Counted from the first letter of the stretch, positions 26,626 through 36,982 are shown. The stretch is DNA of 64,000 bases from Halovibrio salipaludis (GCF_002286965.1 NZ_NSKD01000001.1:62001-126000), one strand, 5' to 3'. Numbers and translations: made by a program. The notes: generated from the sequence alone by a model not told the origin.

Positions 26626-27663
26626 ATGAGCACGTTCATCCAACTGCACCTTCTCACCTCTTACCCACCCGCGAACCTGAACCGTGACGATCTGGGACGC
26701 CCCAAGACGGCCCGCATGGGCGGTGTCGACCGGTTGCGCGTTTCATCCCAGAGTCTTAAACGGCACTGGCGAACCTCTGATGTCTTTCAGGAAGCAGTCG
26801 CGGGGCACGCGGGAACCCGCACCAAGCTTCTGGGCACCGAAGTACGCGACCAGCTGCTGGAAGCAGGCGTAAAGGAAAAGGATGCCAAAGAATGGGCTTC
26901 CAAGATTGCCGGTGTATTCGGGGCGCTCAAGAAAGACGACGTGGAAATCGAGCAACTGGCACATATCAGCCCGGAAGAACGTGAAGCCGTGAAAAACCTG
27001 ACCCGGAAACTCGCTGACGAGAAACGGGGGCCTCAGGACGAAGAACTCAAATTGCTCCGAAAGAAACCACAAGCTGCGGACATCGCCCTTTTTGGCCGTA
27101 TGCTGGCGGCTTATCCCGAATTCAATGTTGAAGCTGCCTGCCAGGTAGCGCATGCCGTTACAGTCCACCCTGTTGTAATCGAGGATGACTATTTTACGGC
27201 CGTAGATGACCTTAACAGTGGTGAGGAAGACCGAGGGGCCGCCCACATTGGTGAAACCGGTTTTGCGGCGGGTGTTTTCTACAGTTACCTGTGCATCAAC
27301 AGAGACCAGCTGATCGATAACCTACGCGGGGACGCCGACCTGGCTGACCGGGCGATTGCAGCAATTGCAGAGGCCGCCACAAAGGTCGCGCCAAGCGGCA
27401 AACAGAACAGTTTTGGTTCACGCGCCTATGCCAGCTATGTACTTGCGGAAAAAGGCACGCAGCAACCACGCTCCCTCTCGGTAGCCTTTCTTAAACCTGT
27501 GAACGGGCAGGACCAGCTGGGCGAAGCCATTAAACAGATTCAAGGCCAGGTCCAGAATTTCGACCAGGTTTACGGCCCCTGTTCCGACAAGCATTACGAA
27601 CTCAACGCCCACGCCGGGCAGGGCCAGTTCAGCGAGCTCCTGGACTTTCTTAAGCCTGAATAA
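26626..27663 (+). CDS. casC: Cascade backbone subunit Cas7e (Cse4/CasC)
   Basis: This 345-residue RAMP-type protein forms the six-subunit backbone that holds the crRNA. The start FIQLHLLTSYPPANLNRDDL and the RLRVSSQSLKRHWR segment are family hallmarks, as is the AAHIGETGFAAGVFYSYLCIN core. AAGGAG precedes the ATG by six bases, the strongest ribosome binding site in the operon. That fits the need for more Cas7e than other subunits. Confidence 0.96.
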   Translation: MSTFIQLHLLTSYPPANLNRDDLGRPKTARMGGVDRLRVSSQSLKRHWRTSDVFQEAVAGHAGTRTKLLGTEVRDQLLEAGVKEKDAKEWASKIAGVFGALKKDDVEIEQLAHISPEEREAVKNLTRKLADEKRGPQDEELKLLRKKPQAADIALFGRMLAAYPEFNVEAACQVAHAVTVHPVVIEDDYFTAVDDLNSGEEDRGAAHIGETGFAAGVFYSYLCINRDQLIDNLRGDADLADRAIAAIAEAATKVAPSGKQNSFGSRAYASYVLAEKGTQQPRSLSVAFLKPVNGQDQLGEAIKQIQGQVQNFDQVYGPCSDKHYELNAHAGQGQFSELLDFLKPE

Positions 27664-27674
27664 GGGGGCGCTCA

Positions 27675-28397
27675 ATGGATTTTCTCATCATTCAACTCTA
27701 CGGCCCCTTGGCAAGTTGGGGCGCACCGGCTGTCGGTGAATCCCGCCCCAGTTCCGATCACCCGACCCGGGGAGCGCTCCTCGGGCTTGTGGCAGCCAGC
27801 CTTGGAATAAAACGCGAAGACGCCTCGAGCCAGAGTGCGCTGTCACAGGCGCTACGCTTCGCAGTGCGGCAAATCACGCCCGGGGGCATTATTCGTGATT
27901 TCCATACCATTCAGGTGCCCAAGAGAGACAAAAAAGCCCAGTACGCAACGCGCAAGGACGAACTTGGCGTTGGGAAAGACAGGCTCAATACCATCATTTC
28001 GCGCCGCGAGTACCGGTCCGATGGCCTGTGGCAGGTCGCTATTTCACTCACCCCGGAAAGCCGCTGGTCTCTGGAAGACCTGGAAAAGGCTCTGCGTGAA
28101 CCGGTCTTCACGCCCTACCTGGGGCGCCGCTCGTGCCCGCTGGCGGCGCCACTTGCCCCTCAAAAGGTGCAAGCAGAGGGTATCCATGAGGCTTTTTCAG
28201 GCATTTCACCACTGATTCATGACTACCAGAACCGATTGCTGGGCTTTGACGGGCAGATTGATTATTTCTGGGAAGAGCATGGGCATGACCTCCAAGTACA
28301 AGACACCCGTTTCCCAGAGGATGATGTCATCAATCGGGATCGTTGGCAGTTCCGGGGGCGCGCCGAACACCACGCAAGAATCAAGGAGGGCCTATAA
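27675..28397 (+). CDS. casD: Cascade subunit Cas5e (CasD)
   Basis: This 240-residue RAMP-fold protein caps the 5' handle of the crRNA. Family motifs are the N-terminal LIIQLYGPLASWGAPAVGE with the glycine-rich turn, HPTRGALLGLVAASLGI, and the YLGRRSCPLAAP segment. It begins 11 bases after cas7e and its stop shares one base with the start of cas6e. No truncation or odd composition was seen. Confidence 0.95.
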   Translation: MDFLIIQLYGPLASWGAPAVGESRPSSDHPTRGALLGLVAASLGIKREDASSQSALSQALRFAVRQITPGGIIRDFHTIQVPKRDKKAQYATRKDELGVGKDRLNTIISRREYRSDGLWQVAISLTPESRWSLEDLEKALREPVFTPYLGRRSCPLAAPLAPQKVQAEGIHEAFSGISPLIHDYQNRLLGFDGQIDYFWEEHGHDLQVQDTRFPEDDVINRDRWQFRGRAEHHARIKEGL

Positions 28398-29092
28398 TGT
28401 ATCTGTCCCGAGTACGCGTCGCGACTGAAGGGTTGGACCGCAGAGCTCTCCTGAATCTGCTGTCAGGCAATGCCTACACGAACCACCAGCTGCTTTGGCG
28501 GCTTTTTGAGGATCACGCAGAGCGGCAGTTCCTATTCCGTCAAGAGATCGAAACGGAACAGGTGGGGGCTGAGCAGGACCCTCGCGGACTGCCCCTGTTC
28601 TACGTATTGTCCCAGTCCATGCCTACGAATGTGCCCGGTCTACTGCTGGCGGAAACAAAACCCTTTGCACCAGAACTTCAAGGGGGAGAACAGTTAGCTT
28701 TCCGGCTGAGAGCCAACCCCACCATCGATAGAAAAAAATCGGGCAAAAAGAACGCCACAAGACACGATGTCCTTATGGATGCTAAGACCCAGTGTCGACG
28801 GGAAAACATTACCGATCCAGAGGAAATTCATGCCCGGATGAACGACGCCGCCCTGCAATGGCTACACCGCAAGAGCCAGATGGCAGGGTTTACATTGGAA
28901 GGCACACCCCAGGTTACCGGATACAGACAGCAGTCCATCCATCGAAAGGGACGAGACATTCGCTTTTCGTCCATTGACTACGAAGGATTGTTGTCTGTCG
29001 CGTCCCCTGAATCATTTACATCGTCGCTCAGCCAGGGCCTTGGCCGCAGCAAGGCCTTCGGATGCGGGCTGATGATGATTCGACGCCCGTGA
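28397..29092 (+). CDS. casE: crRNA-processing endonuclease Cas6e (CasE)
   Basis: This 231-residue endoribonuclease cuts each repeat in the precursor transcript and stays bound to the hairpin. The start MYLSRVRV matches the Escherichia coli protein. His30 in YTNHQLLWRLF aligns with the catalytic His20 of that enzyme. The C-terminal glycine-rich loop GLGRSKAFGCGLMMI, which contacts RNA, is intact. The GGAGGG site lies inside the end of cas5e. Cleavage should leave an eight-base 5' handle ending in CCG from the repeat. Confidence 0.95.
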   Translation: MYLSRVRVATEGLDRRALLNLLSGNAYTNHQLLWRLFEDHAERQFLFRQEIETEQVGAEQDPRGLPLFYVLSQSMPTNVPGLLLAETKPFAPELQGGEQLAFRLRANPTIDRKKSGKKNATRHDVLMDAKTQCRRENITDPEEIHARMNDAALQWLHRKSQMAGFTLEGTPQVTGYRQQSIHRKGRDIRFSSIDYEGLLSVASPESFTSSLSQGLGRSKAFGCGLMMIRRP

Positions 29093-29101
29093 GGTAACCC
29101 C

Positions 29102-30317
<1,216 letters not shown>

Positions 30318-30428
30318 CTGATAATAAATAGTTCTTTAAAAAAGCAGTCTTGATTTTTGCCCCCGAAAAATGTCGTGCATTTCCCGGAGCATGAATTTCT
30401 GTTTTTAAAACAGGAATGTACAATTGGA
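30318..30428 (+). promoter_or_regulatory. CRISPR leader
   Basis: This 111-base AT-rich region between cas2 and the first repeat is where the array promoter and integration signals should lie. It has a T/A-rich centre and a perfect 15-base dyad CTGTTTTTAAAACAG at 30399-30413, 15 bases before the first repeat. A weak IHF-like AATCAA lies on the minus strand near 30350. Its position next to cas2 fixes the array direction as plus. Confidence 0.75.
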
Positions 30429-32167
30429 CCGTTCCCCGCATACGCGGGGATCAACCGCGCTCCGGACTCGCGGAGATCGGCCATACCCGCCGTTCCCCGC
30501 ATACGCGGGGATCAACCGAACGAACTGCACTACCGCGTGGGTGAGCTCGCCCGTTCCCCGCATACGCGGGGATCAACCGCCGAAGACGACAAGACGCTCG
30601 GCGCCTGCGATCCGTTCCCCGCATACGCGGGGATCAACCGAGCCCTCTCAGCTCTTGTCTGTACCGCTCAACCCGTTCCCCGCATACGCGGGGATCAACC
30701 GACCATGGGGCTGGTGGATGGCTGGATTGCCTACCCGTTCCCCGCATACGCGGGGATCAACCGGGCGCTGTCATCACCGTAGGAGTTTTTGAAGTCCGTT
30801 CCCCGCATACGCGGGGATCAACCGGTAAGCTCAGTCCCTTCAGCGATTTCCTTGGGCCCGTTCCCCGCATACGCGGGGATCAACCGTTCCAGAAGATCCG
30901 CTCCGGTCAGCGCAGCTACCGTTCCCCGCATACGCGGGGATCAACCGCAGGTTATAGAGACCTCTGAACTCATGCGAGTCCGTTCCCCGCATACGCGGGG
31001 ATCAACCGGAACACAAACGCACCTTTGCGCTTGCTACGCACCGTTCCCCGCATACGCGGGGATCAACCGGTTGCGGGGGCTCGTGCTCGTGCTGCTCGAC
31101 CCGTTCCCCGCATACGCGGGGATCAACCGGTTGCGGGGGCTCGTGCTCGTGCTGCTCGACACCGTTCCCCGCATACGCGGGGATCAACCGTAATCGCCCT
31201 CGCTGGCGTTATCCCGCACGGTCCGTTCCCCGCATACGCGGGGATCAACCGCGGCGCGTGTCGCAGAAAGTGGTGTTCAAAAACCGTTCCCCGCATACGC
31301 GGGGATCAACCGGTACGGGCGAACCTGTCAACACTGCTGATCGGCCGTTCCCCGCATACGCGGGGATCAACCGCCCGGATCGTTGGTGTTAGCGCACCTA
31401 CCGGGCCGTTCCCCGCATACGCGGGGATCAACCGGCATCCGGGCGGAGATTACCCCGCCTGCATGGCCGTTCCCCGCATACGCGGGGATCAACCGTTGTG
31501 CTGACTCTTGTCTTCGGGACCATCATGGCCGTTCCCCGCATACGCGGGGATCAACCGCCATGATAACCATTGACTCCTGCACTGACTGGCCGTTCCCCGC
31601 ATACGCGGGGATCAACCGACCAGCAAAACCAGCGAGGGCGCCGCATACACCCGTTCCCCGCATACGCGGGGATCAACCGGCGCCAGGGCTTCCAGGAAGA
31701 ACAGGGCACCGCCGTTCCCCGCATACGCGGGGATCAACCGGTCAGAGAACGGCCAGACCGAAGCCCAAAAAACCGTTCCCCGCATACGCGGGGATCAACC
31801 GGTCCAGGATCGACTGGATGACTTCGTGGTCAACCGTTCCCCGCATACGCGGGGATCAACCGGCTCAGGCGAGGCGCAGAACGCTCTGGAGAAACCGTTC
31901 CCCGCATACGCGGGGATCAACCGGAAATGGAGGTCGGCCAGCTCAGCCTTTCCATCCGTTCCCCGCATACGCGGGGATCAACCGTCGTCGAGATTCAGGG
32001 CTGGCTTACGCAGCAGCCGTTCCCCGCATACGCGGGGATCAACCGTTCCCGCAGGTTCTGGATCTCGAAATTGAGCCCCGTTCCCCGCATACGCGGGGAT
32101 CAACCGTCCTGGTAGCCCTGGAGGTCCAGCGCGTTCTCCCGTTCCCCGCATCCGCGGGGTCTTTCAG
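30429..32167 (+). CRISPR. Type I-E CRISPR array, 29 repeats and 28 spacers
   Basis: The 29-base repeat starts CCGTTCCCCGCATACGCG and ends GGGGATCAACCG; its inner CCCCG/CGGGG arms form the Cas6e hairpin. Repeats 1-28 looked identical by eye. Repeat 29 (32139-32167) has a changed centre (CATCCGCGGGG) and a lost 3' end, as expected for the leader-distal, oldest end. The usual period is 61 bases (32-base spacers); spacers 5, 7 and 18 are 33 bases and spacer 11 is 31 bases. Spacers 11 and 12 carry the same sequence. Transcription is from the cas2 side. Open frames across the array are artefacts of the periodic repeat. Confidence 0.99.
31041..31161 (+). repeat. Duplicated repeat-spacer unit within the array
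   Basis: Spacer 11 (31070-31100, 31 bases) is identical to the first 31 bases of spacer 12 (31130-31161), which has one extra A at its leader-distal end. The intervening repeat is intact. Confidence 0.95.
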
Positions 32168-32275
32168 GAACTCATAAGCCAAACCTTTTTCGGGCAGCAA
32201 AGAATCCATGAACAAGGCCAATAGGACAACCGTTGCACCCCACAACTTGAAATTGTTCACTTGACGCACACACAT
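32150..32275 (-). pseudogene. Possible remnant of a small exported protein running into the array end
   Basis: An ATG at 32275 opens a frame of signal-peptide character (MCVRQVNNFKLWG followed by a hydrophobic stretch and LAYEFLKDP). It runs straight into the degenerate last CRISPR repeat, where the reading becomes repeat translation. The ribosome binding site is weak. It may be the 5' part of a gene truncated by the array, or chance. Confidence 0.25.
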
Positions 32276-32324
32276 GCCCGCCGTACCGTTCGGGCAAACG
32301 TCATGGCAATGGAACTGTCTGCCG

Positions 32325-32702
32325 ATGGACAAGGAAACCCGGAGCACCCTCCTTTCACGACCTCTACTGTGGCTCTTTCTCGCACCGATTCCGATAGCCA
32401 TGACTGCCGGATTCGCGATGGCGGATGAGTCTTCATTGATATCCGCATACCGTGCTGCCTGCGAACGCATCGAAACCACCGTAGCCTCAGACTCCTACCG
32501 GAATGCCTCTGGGGAAGAGAAGAGGGAGCAGCTCCATAACAACCTTTTCAAAGGCATTCAGAGAGCAGAGGTCGTAGATGCTTTCCGTACCATCACAGCG
32601 GCAGCCCCATCAGAGCGATACGCAATCCTCAAGGAAGGGGTTGAAGAAGAAACCGGTCATCAGTGGGAATGCCCCGCACTGAAAGAGGTCAAGGAGAATT
32701 AA
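32325..32702 (+). CDS. Unrecognised small exported protein
   Basis: This 125-residue protein has a Sec-type signal peptide (MDKETRSTLLSRPLLWLFL, then a hydrophobic core, probable cleavage after GFAMA). The mature domain of about 95 residues is acidic and helical with two cysteines (RAACERIE and WECPALKE) that could form a disulfide in the periplasm. I do not recognise the family. The ATG at 32325 is the only start ahead of the signal peptide; its ribosome binding site is weak. It lies just past the leader-distal end of the CRISPR array in AT-richer DNA than the surroundings, which suggests horizontal origin. Confidence 0.5.
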   Translation: MDKETRSTLLSRPLLWLFLAPIPIAMTAGFAMADESSLISAYRAACERIETTVASDSYRNASGEEKREQLHNNLFKGIQRAEVVDAFRTITAAAPSERYAILKEGVEEETGHQWECPALKEVKEN

Positions 32703-32705
32703 CGG

Positions 32706-32816
32706 CTAACCCAGAATCACGGCACCTGCCATCAAAGAAACCGACAGACCCAAAGTGATGGTGCTGTAGATTGGGTTCTGTTTGAAAACATCGTACCAAA
32801 AGCAACTCACCACCAT
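32706..32816 (-). CDS. Very small single-span membrane peptide (doubtful)
   Basis: A 36-residue frame begins MVVSCFWYDVFKQNPIYS and ends in a convincing membrane helix (LGLSVSLMAGAVILG). The frame is open further upstream to 32948 but the added residues look random. No good ribosome binding site was found. It could be the C-terminal remnant of a lost gene. On the plus strand the same stretch (about 32790-32950) has an open frame without a start whose last 30 codons also look protein-like. Confidence 0.25.
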   Translation of the reverse strand: MVVSCFWYDVFKQNPIYSTITLGLSVSLMAGAVILG

Positions 32817-32974
32817 GTGGCACCAAGCACCAGCAAGGCCAGGACACCGAGGTGATCCTGAAAGGCTTCGAGCCCAAGATATCGAACCTCCATGCGCGTA
32901 AAGTGTGGGTATCAAACTATAAGATCCGGTACCCAAATCACCGGCCATAGATCGACAAGAAGAGTCGAGAACTG

Positions 32975-33343
32975 ATGCTCATCACATACATCAGCCGCCA
33001 TGGCTGGCGGTATACCATTAAGGCACTGCTCAATACACTGTTGGTTGGTGCCATTCTTTTGCAACTGGGCACGATGCTGGCAATCGCCAGCAACCGTGAT
33101 TTTTTCCTCTCTGTGAGCAATGAAACCAGCAATCCTTCCGGAAACACCATCGGAACGTGGATCTCCGACATACTCCTCAACCCGGTATCCACCTGGCTTC
33201 TCATTACGTGTCTTGTAGCAATCACCCTGAAAGAGCTACTCCCAGCTTCTCTCAGAACCCGCCTCAGGATTAATCTCATAACTGCGATTACCACTACCGC
33301 TGTTCTGACACTGGCCTTGCCTGGACTCTATCCAGTCAACTAA
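32975..33343 (+). CDS. Unrecognised small membrane protein
   Basis: This 122-residue protein has three likely membrane helices (about residues 17-36, 70-86 and 98-115). A short hydrophilic loop between the first two (SNRDFFLSVSNETSNPSGNT) is probably periplasmic. I do not recognise it. The ATG at 32975 follows a weak GAGAAC site. It lies in the same AT-richer island as the exported protein upstream, between the CRISPR array and the diguanylate cyclase. Confidence 0.5.
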   Translation: MLITYISRHGWRYTIKALLNTLLVGAILLQLGTMLAIASNRDFFLSVSNETSNPSGNTIGTWISDILLNPVSTWLLITCLVAITLKELLPASLRTRLRINLITAITTTAVLTLALPGLYPVN

Positions 33344-33510
33344 AGATTAAAAATCAGGGGCTTAACCCGAAACGCCGGAGCCAAGCAGGCAACAGAAATC
33401 CAACAAACCCCGCCGGGATTCAGACAGCCTCTGAAAATGAAACTGCTAGACTGAACAATGAATGTGAAGGGATCTCGCGCAGACACCAACCTGAAACGAT
33501 CAGAGATACG

Positions 33511-34800
33511 TTGCTGCAGAACGAAGATATTCTGAGGCTGAGCCACAAGGTCGCCCAATCCGGGCACTGGTATATAAGGCTCAACGACAACACGCTCTTC
33601 TGGTCTGAAGAAGTGTTCCTTCTGCACGGGATGTCGCCGAACGCGACCCACCCTACCGTGGACAATGCTCTCAGTTTCTACCACCCGAAGGATCGTGATC
33701 GCGTTGAAGCATTGATCAACGAAACCATCGAGACCGGCAAGCCGCTGTCTTTCGAGGCACGCATCGTCCGCGTGGACGGAGACGTCCGCTGGGTGGAAAC
33801 GCTCGGCGAACTCAAGAGCAGCCCTTCTTCCAACACAAGGTATCTGTTCGGGATATTCCGTGACATCACGGAGAACCAGCAACAGCGGATGCACAACCAG
33901 CGGCTGGCCTGGGTACTGGAAAACACCCAGGAACTCATACTGATGACGGACAGTAACGGCCGCATCAACTGGGCCAACAGCGCCTTTGAAACCCTCAGCG
34001 GTTACAGCCTGGAGGAAGCGCGGGGCCACAAGCCCGGTGACCTCCTACAGGGCCCGGAAACGGATCCGCAGACCATTGCCTACATGCGCGACTGCGTGGC
34101 CCGCCAGCAGGGCTTTTCCTGCGAGGTTCTGAATTACACAAAAGGCGGCGCCTACTACTGGCTGCGCATCTCCTGCCAGCCTGAGTTTGATTCAGACGGC
34201 AAGCTGTATGGCTTTAACTCGATCCAGACGGATATTACCCAGAGTAAGCAGATCCGCCTCGACCTGGAGGCTGAAATCAACGAGCGGCGCCGGCTTGAGG
34301 AACAGCTGCGATACCTCGCCACCCATGATGAACTGAGCACCCTCCCCAACCGCCGGCACTTCCTCGAGCAGGCGGAGAAGGAAGTGGAACGGGCCAGACG
34401 CCACGGGCGGCCGCTGAGCCTGCTGATGATCGACATGGACCATTTCAAGCGGATCAATGACCAGTACGGCCACAGCACCGGGGACGAGGTGATCCAGACG
34501 TTTGCCGAACGCTGCCAGGGCATGCTGCGCAAATCGGACACAGCCGCCCGGATCGGCGGCGAGGAATTCTCGGTGCTGTTGCCCGAGACAGACAATGACT
34601 CCGGACGCCGGATGGCGGAGCGGCTGCGCAGCCTGATCGCCGACGAGCCCATCAAGACTCAGGCCGGCCCCATACAACTGACTCTGAGCATTGGTGTCAG
34701 CACCTATCGCCAGGACTCCCCGAGCGTTGAGGCAATGATCCAGGAGGCCGACCGGCGTCTTTACGAAGCCAAGGATAACGGCCGGGACCAGGTCGTATAG
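33511..34800 (+). CDS. PAS-domain diguanylate cyclase
   Basis: This cytoplasmic signalling enzyme of 429 residues makes cyclic di-GMP from GTP. A first PAS-like domain lies at about residues 5-125 and a second PAS plus PAC at about 128-250 (TDSNGRINWANSAFETLSGYS). The GGDEF domain follows, with the signature GGEEF at 349-353. An RxxD inhibitory site (RKSD, Arg340 to Asp343) stands five residues before it, so product inhibition is expected. No membrane segment was seen. The only start in this frame is TTG at 33511; an ATG at 33458 in another frame would fit if one base were missing near 33510. It converges on the next gene one base away. Confidence 0.9.
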   Translation: MLQNEDILRLSHKVAQSGHWYIRLNDNTLFWSEEVFLLHGMSPNATHPTVDNALSFYHPKDRDRVEALINETIETGKPLSFEARIVRVDGDVRWVETLGELKSSPSSNTRYLFGIFRDITENQQQRMHNQRLAWVLENTQELILMTDSNGRINWANSAFETLSGYSLEEARGHKPGDLLQGPETDPQTIAYMRDCVARQQGFSCEVLNYTKGGAYYWLRISCQPEFDSDGKLYGFNSIQTDITQSKQIRLDLEAEINERRRLEEQLRYLATHDELSTLPNRRHFLEQAEKEVERARRHGRPLSLLMIDMDHFKRINDQYGHSTGDEVIQTFAERCQGMLRKSDTAARIGGEEFSVLLPETDNDSGRRMAERLRSLIADEPIKTQAGPIQLTLSIGVSTYRQDSPSVEAMIQEADRRLYEAKDNGRDQVV

Positions 34801-34801
34801 G

Positions 34802-36121
34802 TCATCCGCTACGCCTGAGCCGGAACGCCGTACTCAGCTCATCCCCGAAGTAACGCGCAAAGGCCCCGAGTACACTCAGGTTCAGGTCCACCGGTTCGCC
34901 GTCCGCCAGATGGAAGATCTGCTGGTAGTACCAGGCCTGGGCGCCGAGGACGTTGATCATCTTCAGGGGCATCAGCGGGCTCGCCGGGGAGAACCAGCCG
35001 GTGTTGGCGAGGCGCAGGCGAGCCTCGTAGTTCACGGCCTGGTCAATCCGCTTCTCGATCAGTTCCTTCGGGGTATCCGGATCCGTGCACAGGGGCCGCC
35101 CGAGCCCGATCACGTCCAGTTCGCCATTGGCGAGGGCTTCTTCCATCAGGCTGCGGGTACGGAAGCCGCCGGTGACCATCAGCGGGCACTGGCAAACCTT
35201 GCGGATGGCCTCGGCGTAATCCAGGAAGTAAGCCTCACGCGCACGGGTACTCGCCCGGACCGCGCCCGGCTCGCTGGCCGTATCGGCATCGCCGCTGTGG
35301 CCCAGAAGGCGCGGCTGCTCGTAGGTGCCGCCGGAGATCTCCAGCAGGTCGATGCCTTCCTCGTTGAGCCACTGCACCACCCGCAGGCATTCCTCATGGT
35401 TGAACCCGCCCTTGCGGAAGTCGTCCGAGTTCAGCTTCACGGCCACCGGAAAGTCCGGCCCCACCGCCTCGCGGGCCGAGCGAACGGCTTCCAGAAGGAA
35501 CCGTGCCCGGTTTTCGAGCGAGCCGCCCCAACGGTCCGCGCGCTGGTTGGTCACCGGGGAAAGGAACGAGGAGAGCAGATACCCGTGCGCCCCATGGATC
35601 TGGACGCCGGTAAAGCCTGCCGCTTTCGCGGTGCGTGCCACGCGCCCGAAGCGTTCGATGAAATCGAGGATTTCCGGCTCGGTCAGTGCCCGCGGCCGCG
35701 CGTAGTTGCCCATCAGTTCAAGCTGCACCTCGGAGGGGCCGACCGGCTCGCTGGTTACATAACGCGGTGACTGGCGCCCCGCATGTGAGATCTGCATCCA
35801 GAGGTGATTGCCGTTGCGCGTGCCCTCGCGGGCCCAGGCGCGCAGCGCCTCCATCCCTGCCGGCTCGCCTTCCGCCGGCACCGGATCAATGGCCACGTTG
35901 CCGGGGCGCTCCAGCACCCGGCGGTCGATCATGACGTTGCCCGTGATCAGCAGGCCCGCGCCGCCGTCCGACCAGCGTCCGTAGAGACTGGCGTGGCGTT
36001 CGGTGGCATGCAGACCCTCATCGGCTACGCCCTCAGTCATGGCGGCTTTGGCAAGACGATTGGGCAGTACGGCGCCGCACGGCAGCGTCAGCGGTGTATC
36101 CAGCCCGGTTGCATCCGTCAT
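34802..36121 (-). CDS. NADH:flavin oxidoreductase, old yellow enzyme family
   Basis: This 439-residue FMN-dependent TIM-barrel enzyme reduces activated alkenes or related substrates. Visible family features are MQISHAGRQ, the active-site IHGAHGYLLSSFLSP, NQRADRWGGSLENRARF, and the C-terminal VIGLGRPLCTDPD phosphate-binding segment. It lacks the iron-sulfur and C-terminal FAD domains of dienoyl-CoA reductase. Its start shares one base with the thiG stop, so it is co-transcribed with thiamine genes, although no link to thiamine synthesis is known. Confidence 0.9.
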   Translation of the reverse strand: MTDATGLDTPLTLPCGAVLPNRLAKAAMTEGVADEGLHATERHASLYGRWSDGGAGLLITGNVMIDRRVLERPGNVAIDPVPAEGEPAGMEALRAWAREGTRNGNHLWMQISHAGRQSPRYVTSEPVGPSEVQLELMGNYARPRALTEPEILDFIERFGRVARTAKAAGFTGVQIHGAHGYLLSSFLSPVTNQRADRWGGSLENRARFLLEAVRSAREAVGPDFPVAVKLNSDDFRKGGFNHEECLRVVQWLNEEGIDLLEISGGTYEQPRLLGHSGDADTASEPGAVRASTRAREAYFLDYAEAIRKVCQCPLMVTGGFRTRSLMEEALANGELDVIGLGRPLCTDPDTPKELIEKRIDQAVNYEARLRLANTGWFSPASPLMPLKMINVLGAQAWYYQQIFHLADGEPVDLNLSVLGAFARYFGDELSTAFRLRRSG

Positions 36122-36918
36122 CAGAAAAAGGTCCCGTCCAGCGGCGATGAGGCGCTGGCGTAGGCCCGCTTCGGCATGCGCCCGGCAATGTAGGCGTCGC
36201 GCCCGGCTTCAATCGCCTTGCGCATGGCGCCTGCCATCCGCACCGGGTCTTTGGCTTCCGCGATGGCCGTGTTCATCAGCACCCCGTCGCAGCCCAGCTC
36301 CATCGCCAGACTGGCGTCCGAGGCCGTGCCCACGCCCGCATCCACCAGGATGGGCACACTGGCATTCTCCACGATGGTGCGGATGTTGTAGCGGTTCTGG
36401 ATGCCCAGTCCGGACCCGATGGGGGCGCCCAGCGGCATCACGGCAATGCACCCCATGCGCTCGAGCTTGAGGGCTATCAGGGGATCGTCGTTGGTATAGA
36501 CCATGACCCGGAAGCCATCATCAATCAGCTGTTCCGCCGCTTTCAGGGTCTCGGTGACATCCGGGTACAGGGTTTTCTCATCACCCAGGACCTCCAGCTT
36601 CACCAGGTTATGCCCATCCAGGAGCTCGCGGGCCAGCTTGCAGGTGCGCACTGCGTCCTTCGCCGAGTAGCACCCGGCCGTGTTCGGCAGCAGCGTGTAT
36701 TTCTCCGGCGAGACAATGTCGAGAAGACTCGGTTCATCCGGGTTCTGGCCCAGGTTGGTGCGCCGGACCGCCATGGTCACCATCTGCGACCCACTGGCCT
36801 CAATGGCATCCCGCGCCTGCTCCCAGCTGGCGTATTTACCGGTACCCACCAGCAGACGGGAGTTGTAGGTGGTGCCATCTATGGTGAGCGGGGTGTCCTG
36901 CGGGGATTCGTTGGTCAT
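36121..36918 (-). CDS. thiG: Thiazole synthase
   Basis: This 265-residue TIM-barrel enzyme forms the thiazole phosphate of thiamine from deoxyxylulose phosphate, dehydroglycine and the ThiS thiocarboxylate. The [20 protein letters not shown] start, the [20 protein letters not shown] segment, the catalytic lysine in [16 protein letters not shown] and the late [20 protein letters not shown] motif are all present. I chose the ATG at 36918 with GAGA upstream; longer frames into the REP-like spacer are not conserved. It follows thiS in the same direction. Confidence 0.95.
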   Translation of the reverse strand: MTNESPQDTPLTIDGTTYNSRLLVGTGKYASWEQARDAIEASGSQMVTMAVRRTNLGQNPDEPSLLDIVSPEKYTLLPNTAGCYSAKDAVRTCKLARELLDGHNLVKLEVLGDEKTLYPDVTETLKAAEQLIDDGFRVMVYTNDDPLIALKLERMGCIAVMPLGAPIGSGLGIQNRYNIRTIVENASVPILVDAGVGTASDASLAMELGCDGVLMNTAIAEAKDPVRMAGAMRKAIEAGRDAYIAGRMPKRAYASASSPLDGTFF

Positions 36919-36950
36919 GGTGTCTCTCGTCTGGATCATGGGATCAGGGG

Positions 36951-36980
36951 GCAGGATCGCGGCCATGGCCGCTCCTACGG
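36951..36980. repeat. REP-like extragenic palindrome between thiS and thiG
   Basis: The segment has a perfect 14-base palindrome GCGGCCATGGCCGC (36959-36972) flanked by GGATC and TCCTAC. This resembles the GGAGCGGCC/GGCCGC-type REP elements scattered between genes in pseudomonads and related gammaproteobacteria. No second copy was noticed in the window. Confidence 0.6.
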
Positions 36981-36982
36981 GG

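Noticed and set aside
30357-32177. Several open frames across the CRISPR array
   Set aside because: They translate the periodic repeat (for example recurring PAYAGINR and PRIRGDQP) and are not genes.
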